DNA from: Bacteroidales bacterium UBA3743
Lineage (GTDB): Bacteria; Bacteroidota; Bacteroidia; Bacteroidales; Paludibacteraceae
Direction of reading: 5' to 3'
Assembly (NCBI GenBank): GCA_002371265.1
Contig: DFGT01000003.1
Span: 69,072-133,071 of the forward strand
Length of the DNA: 64,000 nt
Of the stretch, positions 16,770 through 25,202 are shown one piece after another; positions within the stretch are counted from its first letter, which is position 1, and every line of letters starts with the position of its first letter. The notes beneath the pieces are model-generated. The model saw nothing but the letters and a program-made list of their open reading frames with translations. It did not search any database and was not told where the DNA came from. Both the position numbers and the translations under genes were made by a program.

Positions 16770-18108
16770 TGTATTATGGGTAGATGACGAGTTTGATACT
16801 TCAATGAAGACCACTTTGGAGAAAGCAAAGCAAGATTATAAAGGCTGTATTAATTTTGAAATCGCTTCTGATTTCAATGAATTTAAGACGGTCTTTAACA
16901 GAGGACCTGTTTGGGACGCCTTGATACTAGATATCAATATTCCTCTTGATAAAAATGATACAGATAATAATACTCCCACCCTACTTATTGATTCTATATT
17001 TAACGAATTTAAAGAGATTCAAGAATGGAACATTCCACGATTTGCTTATTCTGGAATGCCAGATCTTAAGGGAGGATCAAATGCATCAGCCAAACTAAGA
17101 AATCTAATGGCAAGTCTAAAAAATTATGGATTTCAAAAAAATGTCAGGCATTCTTCAGAGAAAGCTTTCTATTGGGATAAACAAGACTTGGATGAGAACG
17201 ACGGAAAAGATTTTATTTTTAAAGATGTGTGTCGTTATCTAGAAGAAAATAATGTATTTAAAGGTCATATCTCACTTTACAATATTTATAACGAACTAAG
17301 ACAAAAAGGGTTTAAGGATGCAAGTGACACTATAAAAAATCTTGTTCGCTGGAAGAATAAAGAAAAAGATATAAATTTTCCTGCAATATATGCTCTGAGA
17401 GAATCCCTAAATAAAGTTGTGTCAGAAATGCTTCCAGATATGGTAAAAAAAGAAAAAGAAAAAGGGGATCATAATCTTATCACATATGCTTATAATGTAG
17501 CTGAAGATCCTTTTACTAAAGCTACCATTGGATGGCTAAAAAATATAAACAGTTATGTACATGACTCTAAAGACAAAAATAATACCTGTGTCGATCCCTG
17601 TTATTATGACATTTTCTTTATTGCAACCGAGAAATTATGTGAATTGGTTTGGAGATTAATGGAGGGTGGAGAAAATAATCAAACAACTACAGAGTTCGAA
17701 TCCCAAATCAAAGAAAAATCCCAAACGGGTAACGAAAATCAAATCAAAGACAAGTTCATATTTATTGAAGAAAATGGTGGAGCAACAGTTACGCTCTACA
17801 ATGGTACTTCTAAAACAATTAATTATGTTCCTCGAGAAAAGGGCAGCATAGTGAAAGCTTCTACAATAAGAGATGAAAAACTATTCTCACTAAATGATGT
17901 ACCTCTTCCAGAAAAAGGTTTCTATTTTGACATATGTATGACCTTACATTGTATAATAAATTCCATTAAAATAAAGGATGATTCGGAAGAAAAAGAAAAA
18001 ATGATTGAACGTGCTAAATTGTATCGTGGTAAAGCCAAAATTGATGGAATTGGGAAAGATTATTTAGATGCATTGAACGCTTTAATTAAAGTCAACGAAA
18101 ATAAATAG
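16762..18108 (+). CDS. Receiver-domain protein with unrecognised C-terminal effector region
   Basis: The protein has 448 residues. The first 135 form a response-regulator receiver: acidic pair in VDDEFD (Asp8, Asp9), phospho-acceptor Asp57 in LILDINIP, and Ser97 in FAYSGMP at the switch position. The usual lone Lys is not obvious. The rest (about 140-448) is not a DNA-binding output domain. It contains a helical region with WLKNINSYVHDSKDKN (about 255-270) reminiscent of HEPN/DUF4145-like helices, and a small beta-rich stretch near 335-370. The partner kinase-like protein is upstream. A non-DNA-binding output suggests control by protein interaction or enzymatic activity; this is inference. 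Confidence 0.65.
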   Translation: MYNVLWVDDEFDTSMKTTLEKAKQDYKGCINFEIASDFNEFKTVFNRGPVWDALILDINIPLDKNDTDNNTPTLLIDSIFNEFKEIQEWNIPRFAYSGMPDLKGGSNASAKLRNLMASLKNYGFQKNVRHSSEKAFYWDKQDLDENDGKDFIFKDVCRYLEENNVFKGHISLYNIYNELRQKGFKDASDTIKNLVRWKNKEKDINFPAIYALRESLNKVVSEMLPDMVKKEKEKGDHNLITYAYNVAEDPFTKATIGWLKNINSYVHDSKDKNNTCVDPCYYDIFFIATEKLCELVWRLMEGGENNQTTTEFESQIKEKSQTGNENQIKDKFIFIEENGGATVTLYNGTSKTINYVPREKGSIVKASTIRDEKLFSLNDVPLPEKGFYFDICMTLHCIINSIKIKDDSEEKEKMIERAKLYRGKAKIDGIGKDYLDALNALIKVNENK

Positions 18109-18138
18109 TATTCATCCGACAAAGAAACCAACTAAGTG

Positions 18139-18174
18139 AACAATTATTACTATATGCATATAGTAATAATTGTT
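18139..18174 (+). terminator. Perfect 36-base palindrome, terminator of the receiver-domain gene
   Basis: AACAATTATTACTATATG followed directly by its reverse complement (18 + 18 bases), then TTTATTA. It is AT-rich but perfectly paired. Confidence 0.65.
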
Positions 18175-18379
18175 TTATTACTTTAGTTTCATTATTACTC
18201 TGAATCGACACTTAAAAACATTTATTGATTTTTTCACCACGCAATATGACCTATATGTCGACTTTGATGTAGTCTTTGCTTATTATAATACCTTAAAATG
18301 TCTTCTATGCCTTTTTTATTCTGTTCTTGTTCTGTTTTCCATCCTATGTGGTTCTTTACAAAGATACTCTAAAGAAAAT

Positions 18380-18470
18380 CCTCCACCGCCTCCAAAGTCG
18401 AAACCTCCAAATTGTGCGAAGACCATCGAGCAACTGGCAAGAACTGCCAGTAAAGAAATGTGTTTTTCAT
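18380..18470 (-). pseudogene. Decayed 5' end of an esterase paralogue (signal peptide remnant)
   Basis: On the minus strand the ATG at 18470 is followed, after loss of one A in the initial A-run, by a frame encoding HISLLAVLASCSMVFAQFGG and then FDFGGGGG. This closely matches residues 4-33 of the esterase at 1-797 (HITTLLAILASCTMTFAQFP). Similarity stops there. Upstream (to about 18620) both copies also share a TTTTAGACG...TTTTTTCTATC block, matching 898-927, so the duplicated unit included the 5' non-coding region. The frameshift and truncation make it non-functional. Confidence 0.75.
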
Positions 18471-18759
18471 TTTAATAATGTTAGATTAGTATAAATGTTA
18501 GATTGTATTGTGTTTTTAACGGGAGACAAATTTATAGAATAGTTTTTATTTTGATGTGGAATTTTTGTTGATACATATCGATTCTTGAAATTTTAGACGA
18601 ATTGTCTAGTTTTTTCTATCAATTGTTCCATATGAACGTTGAATAAAATGAACAAGAGTTTAAGTTTTATGCTGTAAAATTATTATTATATGATTGAAAT
18701 TCATTGTATAAAGCAAATGATGTGTTTTGAGAAAAACATGTGTGTATACAAATAAAAAA

Positions 18760-18781
18760 GGGATGCTGAAACCAGCATCCC
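18760..18781 (-). terminator. Terminator of fba
   Basis: GGGATGCTG-aaac-CAGCATCCC, followed on the minus strand by TTTTTTATT. It lies 24 bases past the aldolase stop. Confidence 0.85.
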
Positions 18782-18804
18782 TAAATTTTTATCGTTTGAA
18801 TTGA

Positions 18805-19815
18805 TTATTCAGCCTTACCCTTTGAACCAAGAACGTTAACGATCTTGTGAGTGTACATCTTAATCATCTCCTTACGAGCGTCACCACAGTACTGACGTGG
18901 GTCGAAGTGATCTGGGTGCTCAGCGAAGTGCTTACGAACAGCACCTGTGAAAGCAAGACGAGAGTCAGAGTCGATGTTGATCTTACATACAGCTGACTTA
19001 GAAGCCTTTCTCAATTCAGACTCAGGAATACCGATTGCGTTTGGCAACTTACCACCGTAATTGTTGCACATCTCAACGTACTCCTCAGGAACTGAAGAAG
19101 ATCCGTGAAGAACGATAGGGAAACCACCCTGCTTCTCAAACTTCTTCATTACGCCCTCAAGAACGTCGAATGCCAATGGCGGTGGAACAAGCTTACCAGT
19201 TTTTGGATCGCGTGTACACTGCTCAGGAGTGAACTTGTAAGCTCCGTGAGATGTACCGATTGAGATAGCTAGAGAGTCACAACCTGTGCGAGTAGCGAAA
19301 TCTACTACCTCCTCAGGGTTAGTGTATGTGTGGTGGTCTGCAGAAACCTCGTCCTCAACACCTGCCAATACTCCAAGCTCACCCTCAACTGTAACATCGA
19401 ACTTGTGTGCGTAGTCGCAAACCTTCTTTGTTAGAGCTACGTTCTCCTCGTATGGAAGGTGTGAACCGTCGATCATAACTGAAGAGAATCCGTTGTCGAT
19501 ACAGTCCTTGCAAAGCTCGAAAGAATCACCGTGGTCAAGGTGAAGAACGATCTGTGGCTTCTCCCAACCTAGCTCCTTAGCGTACTCTACTGCTGCCATA
19601 CCTAGGTAACGAAGGATTGTTCCGTTAGCGTAGTTACGAGCACCCTTAGAAACCTGAAGGATAACTGGTGACTTCTCTGTTGCTGCTGCTGTTACGATAG
19701 CCTGAAGCTGCTCAAGATTGTTGAAGTTGAAAGCTGGGACAGCGTAACCGCCCTTAAGTGCCTTAGCAAACATCTCCTTAGTGTTTACCAAGCCTAACTC
19801 TTTGTAATTTACCAT
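18805..19815 (-). CDS. fba: Class II fructose-bisphosphate aldolase
   Basis: A 336-residue zinc-dependent aldolase that splits fructose 1,6-bisphosphate into dihydroxyacetone phosphate and glyceraldehyde 3-phosphate, or makes it in gluconeogenesis. The metal-binding HLDHGDS stretch lies at about residues 92-98, DGSHLPYEENV just after, and the phosphate-binding VLHGSSSVPEEYV in the C-terminal half. Codon choice is strongly biased, as expected for a highly expressed glycolytic gene. It is monocistronic, with a minus-strand TATTTTTG -7 element at 19863-19856 and a strong terminator. Confidence 0.95.
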   Translation of the reverse strand: MVNYKELGLVNTKEMFAKALKGGYAVPAFNFNNLEQLQAIVTAAATEKSPVILQVSKGARNYANGTILRYLGMAAVEYAKELGWEKPQIVLHLDHGDSFELCKDCIDNGFSSVMIDGSHLPYEENVALTKKVCDYAHKFDVTVEGELGVLAGVEDEVSADHHTYTNPEEVVDFATRTGCDSLAISIGTSHGAYKFTPEQCTRDPKTGKLVPPPLAFDVLEGVMKKFEKQGGFPIVLHGSSSVPEEYVEMCNNYGGKLPNAIGIPESELRKASKSAVCKINIDSDSRLAFTGAVRKHFAEHPDHFDPRQYCGDARKEMIKMYTHKIVNVLGSKGKAE

Positions 19816-19908
19816 TTTATGAAAAAATTAAATATTTTTCGTTATTATACGTCGGCAAAAATAATAAATTTTCTTTTTGTTGACGTGTTTGTTGTTCAAC
19901 TTTTTTAA

Positions 19909-21156
19909 TTACACCAACTTGTGAATAACCAAACCTGAACGTAGCTTTGGCTCAAACCATGTGGCTTTTGGTGGCATGATGTTGCCGCTGTCTGCGATGT
20001 CCATGATCTGCTTCATCGACACTGGGTAAAGAGCTAGAGCTGTCTTCATCTCGCCTGAGTCTACTCTCTTCTTCAACTCCTTCAATCCGCGTAGGCCTCC
20101 TACGAAGTCGATTCTGTCGGAAGAACGAAGATCCTTGATGTTCAAAATCTCGTCGACAATAAGCTTAGATGAGATGCTTACGTCTAGCACGCCGATTGGG
20201 TCGTTGTCGTCGTATGTGCCCTTCTTCGCTGTCAAACTGTACCATTTTCCTGATAGGTAAAGAGAGAAGTTGTGAAGCGCGTTTGGCTTGTACATCTCCT
20301 CACCCTTACACTCTACATCGAAGTTTTTCTTCAATGCGTCAAGGAACTGCTCGTCTGTCAATCCGTTAAGATCCTTGATCACACGGTTGTAGTCGAGAAT
20401 TGTAAGCTGGCTTGCTGGGAAACATACTGCCATGAAGTAGTTGTACTCCTCGTCGCCCTTGTGGTTAGGATTCTGCTTTCTCTTCTCGTCGCCTACAAGC
20501 GCGGCTGCCGCTGAACGGTGGTGTCCGTCTGCGATGTAAAGATTCTTCATCTTGCCAAACTCTTCAGTCACTGTCTTGATGTCAGCGTCGTCGCTGATGA
20601 TCCAGAATTTGTGTCCGAATCCGTCGATAGGGGCGATAAAGTCGTAAACAGGAGTTGAAGCGGCATATTTTGCTACAAGCTTGTCAAGGACAGCGTTGTC
20701 TGGATATGCGAAGAATACAGGCTCGATGTTTGCGTTGTTGACGCGGACATGCTTCATTCTGTCTTCCTCTTTGTCGCGACGTGTAAGCTCATGCTTCTTG
20801 ATCACACCTGTCATATAGTCGTCTACGTATGCACAAACCACAAGACCATACTGAGTCTTGCCGTTCATTGTCTGGGCGTAGATGTAGTATTGCTCTTTGT
20901 TGTCTTGTACCAACCAACCTTTGTCCTGGAACATCTGGAAGTTCTGTGCGGCTTTCTCGTAGACACGAGGGTCATATTCACTTGTTCCCTCTGGAAAGTC
21001 GATTTCAGGCTTGATGATGTGGTAAAGAGACTTCTCGTTACCTTTGGCTTCCTCACGAGCCTCCTCGCTGTTTAGCACGTCGTATGGACGGCTCTCTACC
21101 TGCTCCACCAATTCTTTAGGTGGGCGAATACCTTTAAATGGTTTTACTATTGCCAT
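19909..21156 (-). CDS. DUF1015 family protein
   Basis: A 415-residue protein of the DUF1015 family, recognised from the N-terminal PFKGIRPPKELVEQVESRPYDVL, the central YIADGHHRSAAA motif (about 210-221) and the C-terminal MPPKATWFEPKLRSGLVIHKL. The HHR motif has suggested an enzymatic or nuclease-like role, but none is established. In Bacteroidota relatives often lie next to serA/serC; here the neighbours are fba and ubiE. The ORF is full length. Confidence 0.85.
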   Translation of the reverse strand: MAIVKPFKGIRPPKELVEQVESRPYDVLNSEEAREEAKGNEKSLYHIIKPEIDFPEGTSEYDPRVYEKAAQNFQMFQDKGWLVQDNKEQYYIYAQTMNGKTQYGLVVCAYVDDYMTGVIKKHELTRRDKEEDRMKHVRVNNANIEPVFFAYPDNAVLDKLVAKYAASTPVYDFIAPIDGFGHKFWIISDDADIKTVTEEFGKMKNLYIADGHHRSAAAALVGDEKRKQNPNHKGDEEYNYFMAVCFPASQLTILDYNRVIKDLNGLTDEQFLDALKKNFDVECKGEEMYKPNALHNFSLYLSGKWYSLTAKKGTYDDNDPIGVLDVSISSKLIVDEILNIKDLRSSDRIDFVGGLRGLKELKKRVDSGEMKTALALYPVSMKQIMDIADSGNIMPPKATWFEPKLRSGLVIHKLV

Positions 21157-21189
21157 TTTTATTTTGTTTAAGTTTGTTTATAATCGTTT

Positions 21190-21933
21190 TTATTTGGTCG
21201 CAAAATAGAAAGTGCAGGTCTGCATCGTATATTTCTTTATCTCTACCTCTTTGAATCCTACCTTTAAAAGCAATGCCTTCATCACTTCTCCCTGAGGAAA
21301 AGCATCGATGGATTCGGGTAAATATGAGTATGCGGTGCTATTTGTCTTCAATATTTTAGCCATTATCGGAATAAATATTTTTGTGAAGATGCGATAGCCA
21401 AACCTGTAAAAAGGATTCGTCGGGACACTTAACTCAAGAATCGCAAGTGAACCTCCGTCTCTGATGACTCTGCAGATCTCTGTCAGACCTTTTTCAAGGC
21501 TTTCAAAATTACGTACTCCAAAAGCAATTGTTGCAGCGTCGAAACTTTGACTGTCGAAAGGAAGATTCATGGAGTCGGCACGCATAAGGTCGATGAAATC
21601 GCTCTTTTTTGCTGCTTTTACCTTCTCCTCTCCGACGCGGATCATCTCTTCTGATATGTCGACGCCAACAATACGTGCCGGTTGGATCGCATCATACGCT
21701 GAAAGCGCAAAATCGGCTGTGCCGGTGGCGACGTCAAGAATTGTGTTGGGATTGGTCTGTTTCAAACGTTTGATCGCCTTCTGACGCCAACTTTTGTCCT
21801 GACCAAGCGACATGAGACGGTTCATGGTGTCGTAGTGTGGAGCGATATCATCAAACATCTGCTCTATCTGCTGCGTCTTGCCACTCGCAGAGGATTCAAA
21901 AGGCATTACTTCCTCACATTTAAAATCAGACAT
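21190..21933 (-). CDS. ubiE: Demethylmenaquinone methyltransferase (UbiE/MenG)
   Basis: A 247-residue class I SAM-dependent methyltransferase that performs the last step of menaquinone synthesis, C-methylation of demethylmenaquinone. Motif I ILDVATGTADFAL lies at about 65-77, with MSLGQDKSWRQKAI just before it, DISEEMIRVGEEKV after it, and FGVRNFESLEKGL in the C-terminal half; all are typical of UbiE/MenG. Menaquinone is the expected quinone in this phylum, so it is more likely MenG than ubiquinone UbiE. It lies 33 bases upstream of the DUF1015 gene on the same strand. Confidence 0.92.
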   Translation of the reverse strand: MSDFKCEEVMPFESSASGKTQQIEQMFDDIAPHYDTMNRLMSLGQDKSWRQKAIKRLKQTNPNTILDVATGTADFALSAYDAIQPARIVGVDISEEMIRVGEEKVKAAKKSDFIDLMRADSMNLPFDSQSFDAATIAFGVRNFESLEKGLTEICRVIRDGGSLAILELSVPTNPFYRFGYRIFTKIFIPIMAKILKTNSTAYSYLPESIDAFPQGEVMKALLLKVGFKEVEIKKYTMQTCTFYFATK

Positions 21934-22028
21934 ATTGCTTTCAGTTTAATTTTAGGCAAAAATAGAAAAAAGTAATCAAAGTTGTCGGCTTTATCCTGCA
22001 CTTATATCTCTTTTAACGATAAAAAATG

Positions 22029-22036
22029 TATATTTG
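22029..22036 (+). promoter_or_regulatory. -7 element upstream of the glycine-lipid acyltransferase pair
   Basis: TATATTTG matches TAnnTTTG and lies 29 bases before the ATG at 22066. No clear TTTG is seen at -33. Confidence 0.45.
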
Positions 22037-22065
22037 CCATATGATGTATAAGTGGAGATAGCAAA

Positions 22066-22887
22066 ATGACAGACAAATATATTGATATAGATGCTGTTCT
22101 TGAAGCGAAGGCACCGTCTTTAAAAAAGAAGTTGCCGGGCTTTGTGGTTTCCTATCTCAAACGCATTGTTCATGAAGATGAGCTTAATGTGTTCCTCTCA
22201 AAGAATTGGAATGAAGACGGAATCACATTTATTGGCAATTTCCTCGCTGAATTGGGAATTTCTTATGAAGTAGACGGTGCTGACAAACTTCCAGAGAGTG
22301 GCAGAAACACATTTGTCTGTAACCATGCTTTGGGCGGCCTTGATGGAATTATATTGTTGAAGATGTTGTGTGACAAATATGGTGAGGCTAAAGTGGTGGT
22401 GAATGATATACTGATGTATATTTCTCCGATGAAATCGCTATTTATTCCTGTAAATGTTGTTGGCGACAAACAGAATAAGGAAAGCGTGAGCCTGATCGAC
22501 GAATGTATGGAGAGTGAAATTCCAATTCTATATTTTCCTTCAGGCAAGGTGTCTCGACGGGATAAAGATGGAAATATAGCTGACTTGCAGTGGAAAAAGA
22601 ATTTTGTGACAAAGAGTATAGAGCATAGAAGGAATGTCGTCCCAATGTTCTTTGACGGTAGAAATTCTAATTTTTTCTATAACTTGGCATATTGGCGGAC
22701 AAAATTTGGAATACGGCAGAATATTGAAATGTTGTATTTGGCAGATGAAATGTATAAAAACAAGTTTGCCCATTTCAACATTGTCATAGGTGATACTATC
22801 GGTTGCGATTCTCTTCGAGATATGCCTGCAATCGAAAAAGCTCGAGTGATACGGGAAAAATGCTATAATTTATCAAAGAAAAATTAG
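22066..22887 (+). CDS. glsA: Lysophospholipid acyltransferase-like protein, probable glycine-lipid O-acyltransferase GlsA
   Basis: A 273-residue PlsC-type acyltransferase. The acyltransferase motif reads NHALGGLDG (about 90-98), that is His-x5-Asp rather than the textbook His-x4-Asp. IPILYFPSGKVSRRDKDG (about 151-168) corresponds to the glycerolipid-binding FPEG-like block. It is paired directly with a GlsB/OlsB-like N-acyltransferase, one base apart. In Bacteroides thetaiotaomicron the glsB-glsA pair makes glycine lipids, with GlsA adding the second, ester-linked fatty acid; I infer the same here. An OlsA-like or general acyl-glycerol-phosphate role is the alternative. Confidence 0.75.
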   Translation: MTDKYIDIDAVLEAKAPSLKKKLPGFVVSYLKRIVHEDELNVFLSKNWNEDGITFIGNFLAELGISYEVDGADKLPESGRNTFVCNHALGGLDGIILLKMLCDKYGEAKVVVNDILMYISPMKSLFIPVNVVGDKQNKESVSLIDECMESEIPILYFPSGKVSRRDKDGNIADLQWKKNFVTKSIEHRRNVVPMFFDGRNSNFFYNLAYWRTKFGIRQNIEMLYLADEMYKNKFAHFNIVIGDTIGCDSLRDMPAIEKARVIREKCYNLSKKN

Positions 22888-22888
22888 C

Positions 22889-23800
22889 ATGAGACCATTG
22901 ATAAAACAGATAGATACGGATTTGATAGAGATCGAGTTGAAAGACGCGGGTCTGCTTAGAAAGACGAATAAATCGGGCAATGAATTGTACATTGTCGACT
23001 ATTTTTCGTCTCCCAACACTCTTGCTGAAATAGGAAGGTTGAGAGAACTTACATTCCGCGATGCAGGTGGGGGAACAGGTAAGGCTTGCGACCTTGATAA
23101 ATTCGACATTGATGGTGGCAGCGGATGCAGACAGCTTGTGCTGTGGAATCCAGAAGAAAGAGAAATAATCGGTGGGTACAGATTTATTTGTGGTGCTGAT
23201 GCTAAAATCATAAATGGCAAGCCGTGGTTGACAAGCGAACATTTGTTTGACTATTCCGACGAATTCATCGAGAAATTTTTGCCTGATACAATAGAACTTG
23301 GAAGAAGTTTCATTTGTCCGAAATATCAGTCTGGAGCGTCGTCGACAAAGAGCATGTACGCTCTCGATAATTTGTGGGATGGTATAGGAGCTTTGATCGT
23401 CAAATTTAAGGCAAAATATCTTTTCGGTAAGGCTTCTATATATTCACATTTTGGAGATGACGCTTTTGCTATAATACGTCATTTTCTCAACTTGTATTTC
23501 GCGGATTCACGGAATTTGGTTTATGCTAAAAATCCGATAAAAACAGATGTTTCTGATGAAATCAAATCATTGTTCTGTGGCGACAATTATAAAGATGATT
23601 ATGTCGTATTAAAACGAGAATTGAAGAAACTAGATCGTCATATACCTCCGCTGGTTAATTCTTATATGAATGTGTCTCCGACTATGATTGCGTTTGATTC
23701 CACAATTAATGAGGAGTTTGGGAATGTTTATGAGACGGGATTGCTTGTTACTACTGCGGATATGTATGAGGAAAAAGTGAAGAGACACATGGAGTTCTGA
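22889..23800 (+). CDS. glsB: GNAT-type N-acyltransferase, probable glycine-lipid synthase GlsB
   Basis: A 303-residue protein of the OlsB/hemolysin-like acyltransferase family. It has the conserved RLRELTFRDAGGGTGKACDLDKFD (about 49-72, starting EIGR just before), LVLWNPEEREIIGGYRFI, and ELGRSFICPKYQ (about 136-147). Members transfer a hydroxy-fatty acyl group from acyl carrier protein to an amino acid nitrogen. In Bacteroidota the product is commonly N-acyl-glycine (commendamide), the precursor of glycine lipids. It begins two bases after the glsA-like stop, so the two are co-translated. Ornithine is a possible alternative substrate. Confidence 0.75.
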   Translation: MRPLIKQIDTDLIEIELKDAGLLRKTNKSGNELYIVDYFSSPNTLAEIGRLRELTFRDAGGGTGKACDLDKFDIDGGSGCRQLVLWNPEEREIIGGYRFICGADAKIINGKPWLTSEHLFDYSDEFIEKFLPDTIELGRSFICPKYQSGASSTKSMYALDNLWDGIGALIVKFKAKYLFGKASIYSHFGDDAFAIIRHFLNLYFADSRNLVYAKNPIKTDVSDEIKSLFCGDNYKDDYVVLKRELKKLDRHIPPLVNSYMNVSPTMIAFDSTINEEFGNVYETGLLVTTADMYEEKVKRHMEF

Positions 23801-23822
23801 GGTGCGGGATGATGTGATGTTT

Positions 23823-25133
23823 TTATCCTACATCTGCGGAATCCCCTTTCCCGATATTATTGTCGTGTTGTCTGGCAATCCATATAAACCAGCCTGCCTG
23901 TAGCAGTTTGATCGCAAACGAAACGACGCAGAATAATTTTATTGTGGCGATAAAACTCAAATTAGAGATTCCGTATGCCAGAGCAAGAATTCTTAGAATG
24001 ATGAAAGAAACCTCGATTATAAGGTTGGTTTTCAATTTTAGCAGAACTTCTGGCACAAATACCAGAGTGGCTGAAATGAAACTCGTGGCGAGCCAAGGAA
24101 GAAGTATTCTTAGTATCTCTCCTGTTTTTCCCCATCCTGGACCAAAAAGGAATTCAGTTAAACTTGGTAAAATGAAGAATAAAATGCTGAAAGAAACACA
24201 TAAAACCATTGTTGAATAGACACAGAATTTGTGAATTTCAGGGAATATAGCTTTGCCGTTGTTCATTTTTTCCGATGTGCTTCTCAACATTACTTGATAT
24301 ATCGAGCTGGCAATCATTGCCAAAGGAAGATAACCTATGGTGACCGCCAACGAAAAATATCCGACATTAGTTGTGCCAAAGACAGATGTCAACATCAACA
24401 CCGGCAATCCGTTGCTCAGATGGCATACCAAATTCTTTGGCATAGAGTAGAGTGGAAAGCCACGATATATTTTTAGGTATTCTTTTGCCAAATGTGTCGG
24501 AAGCTGTCGCAAATGTGACACCACTTCCATTATCTTAGATGGCCCAATAATAGCTAGTGCGATAAGTGGTCCGAGAACGGAAGCGTCGATTAGCGCAACC
24601 CCTCCTATTGCAAAAAAGCCGAAAGTTAACTTAAGTATGGCGTTTGACAGGCTTTGTACAATTTGATATGTGGCTATTTTTCCATATTGTTTGTCACGGT
24701 TGAATATGTACATCAACACTTGCCAGGCTCCGACGGCAGGCACGTATATAGGCAAATACCATAATGCCCACTCAAGGTTTGGAATTTCAAAGAAAGCCGC
24801 TATGTCCTCGTAAAAATAGCATGTTGTCAGAGTGAAAATGATAGTGATTGATAACGAAATGACCATAGTCCCTACTAAGGCATACGCACCGTCTTCATTT
24901 TTTGGCAAAGGTATAGCATATTGAAGATCTCCGGTCGATATTATCAGTATCGCGTTGGCAATAGTGAGGAAAAGAGACAGCAAAGCGAAGTCGCCAGGCT
25001 CATACATTCGCGTCAACAGCGGATATATAAGTATGCCAACCACTTGAGCAATCATGTTTGCAGAAAGCAGCTTGGATATATTTCCAATCTTACTATTCAT
25101 CGCATTTGCAAAAAAACGATGCGAATTTAGCAT
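23823..25133 (-). CDS. Polysaccharide flippase (Wzx-like, MOP superfamily)
   Basis: A 436-residue protein with about 12-14 hydrophobic helices and the MATE/Wzx-like N-terminus LLSANMIAQVVGILIYPLLT then RMYEPGDFALLSLFL. It probably flips lipid-linked oligosaccharide across the inner membrane. The ATG at 25133 gives an 11-residue polar leader; the ATG at 25100 (MNSKIGNISK) is equally plausible. It is convergent with glsB, with 22 bases between stops, and no glycosyltransferases are adjacent, so the glycan is unknown. Confidence 0.8.
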   Translation of the reverse strand: MLNSHRFFANAMNSKIGNISKLLSANMIAQVVGILIYPLLTRMYEPGDFALLSLFLTIANAILIISTGDLQYAIPLPKNEDGAYALVGTMVISLSITIIFTLTTCYFYEDIAAFFEIPNLEWALWYLPIYVPAVGAWQVLMYIFNRDKQYGKIATYQIVQSLSNAILKLTFGFFAIGGVALIDASVLGPLIALAIIGPSKIMEVVSHLRQLPTHLAKEYLKIYRGFPLYSMPKNLVCHLSNGLPVLMLTSVFGTTNVGYFSLAVTIGYLPLAMIASSIYQVMLRSTSEKMNNGKAIFPEIHKFCVYSTMVLCVSFSILFFILPSLTEFLFGPGWGKTGEILRILLPWLATSFISATLVFVPEVLLKLKTNLIIEVSFIILRILALAYGISNLSFIATIKLFCVVSFAIKLLQAGWFIWIARQHDNNIGKGDSADVG

Positions 25134-25202
25134 TTTTTAACATTTGTGGCTAATTAAAAGCATTTAGGTTATCAACAAAACTAATAATAAGCATCTGTTT
25201 TT

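Larger units (their letters stand above)
18109..18804. other. Gene-free stretch between the receiver gene and fba
   Basis: About 700 bases with no intact gene. It holds the receiver-gene terminator (18139-18174), the decayed esterase 5' end with its old upstream region (18380 to about 18620, minus strand), and the aldolase terminator (18760-18781). An open frame on the plus strand (18170-18475) is antisense to the esterase remnant and is not credible as a gene. Confidence 0.7.

Noticed and set aside
14356..18108. Assignment of the kinase/receiver pair to the Detocs phage-defence system
   Set aside because: Detocs has a third, effector-bearing receiver protein and different domain content; only a kinase-like and one unusual receiver protein are seen.
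18170..18475. Plus-strand open frame of 101 codons with a Pro-rich stretch
   Set aside because: It is antisense to the decayed esterase signal peptide; the Pro run is the reverse of the Gly-rich start, and there is no ribosome binding site.
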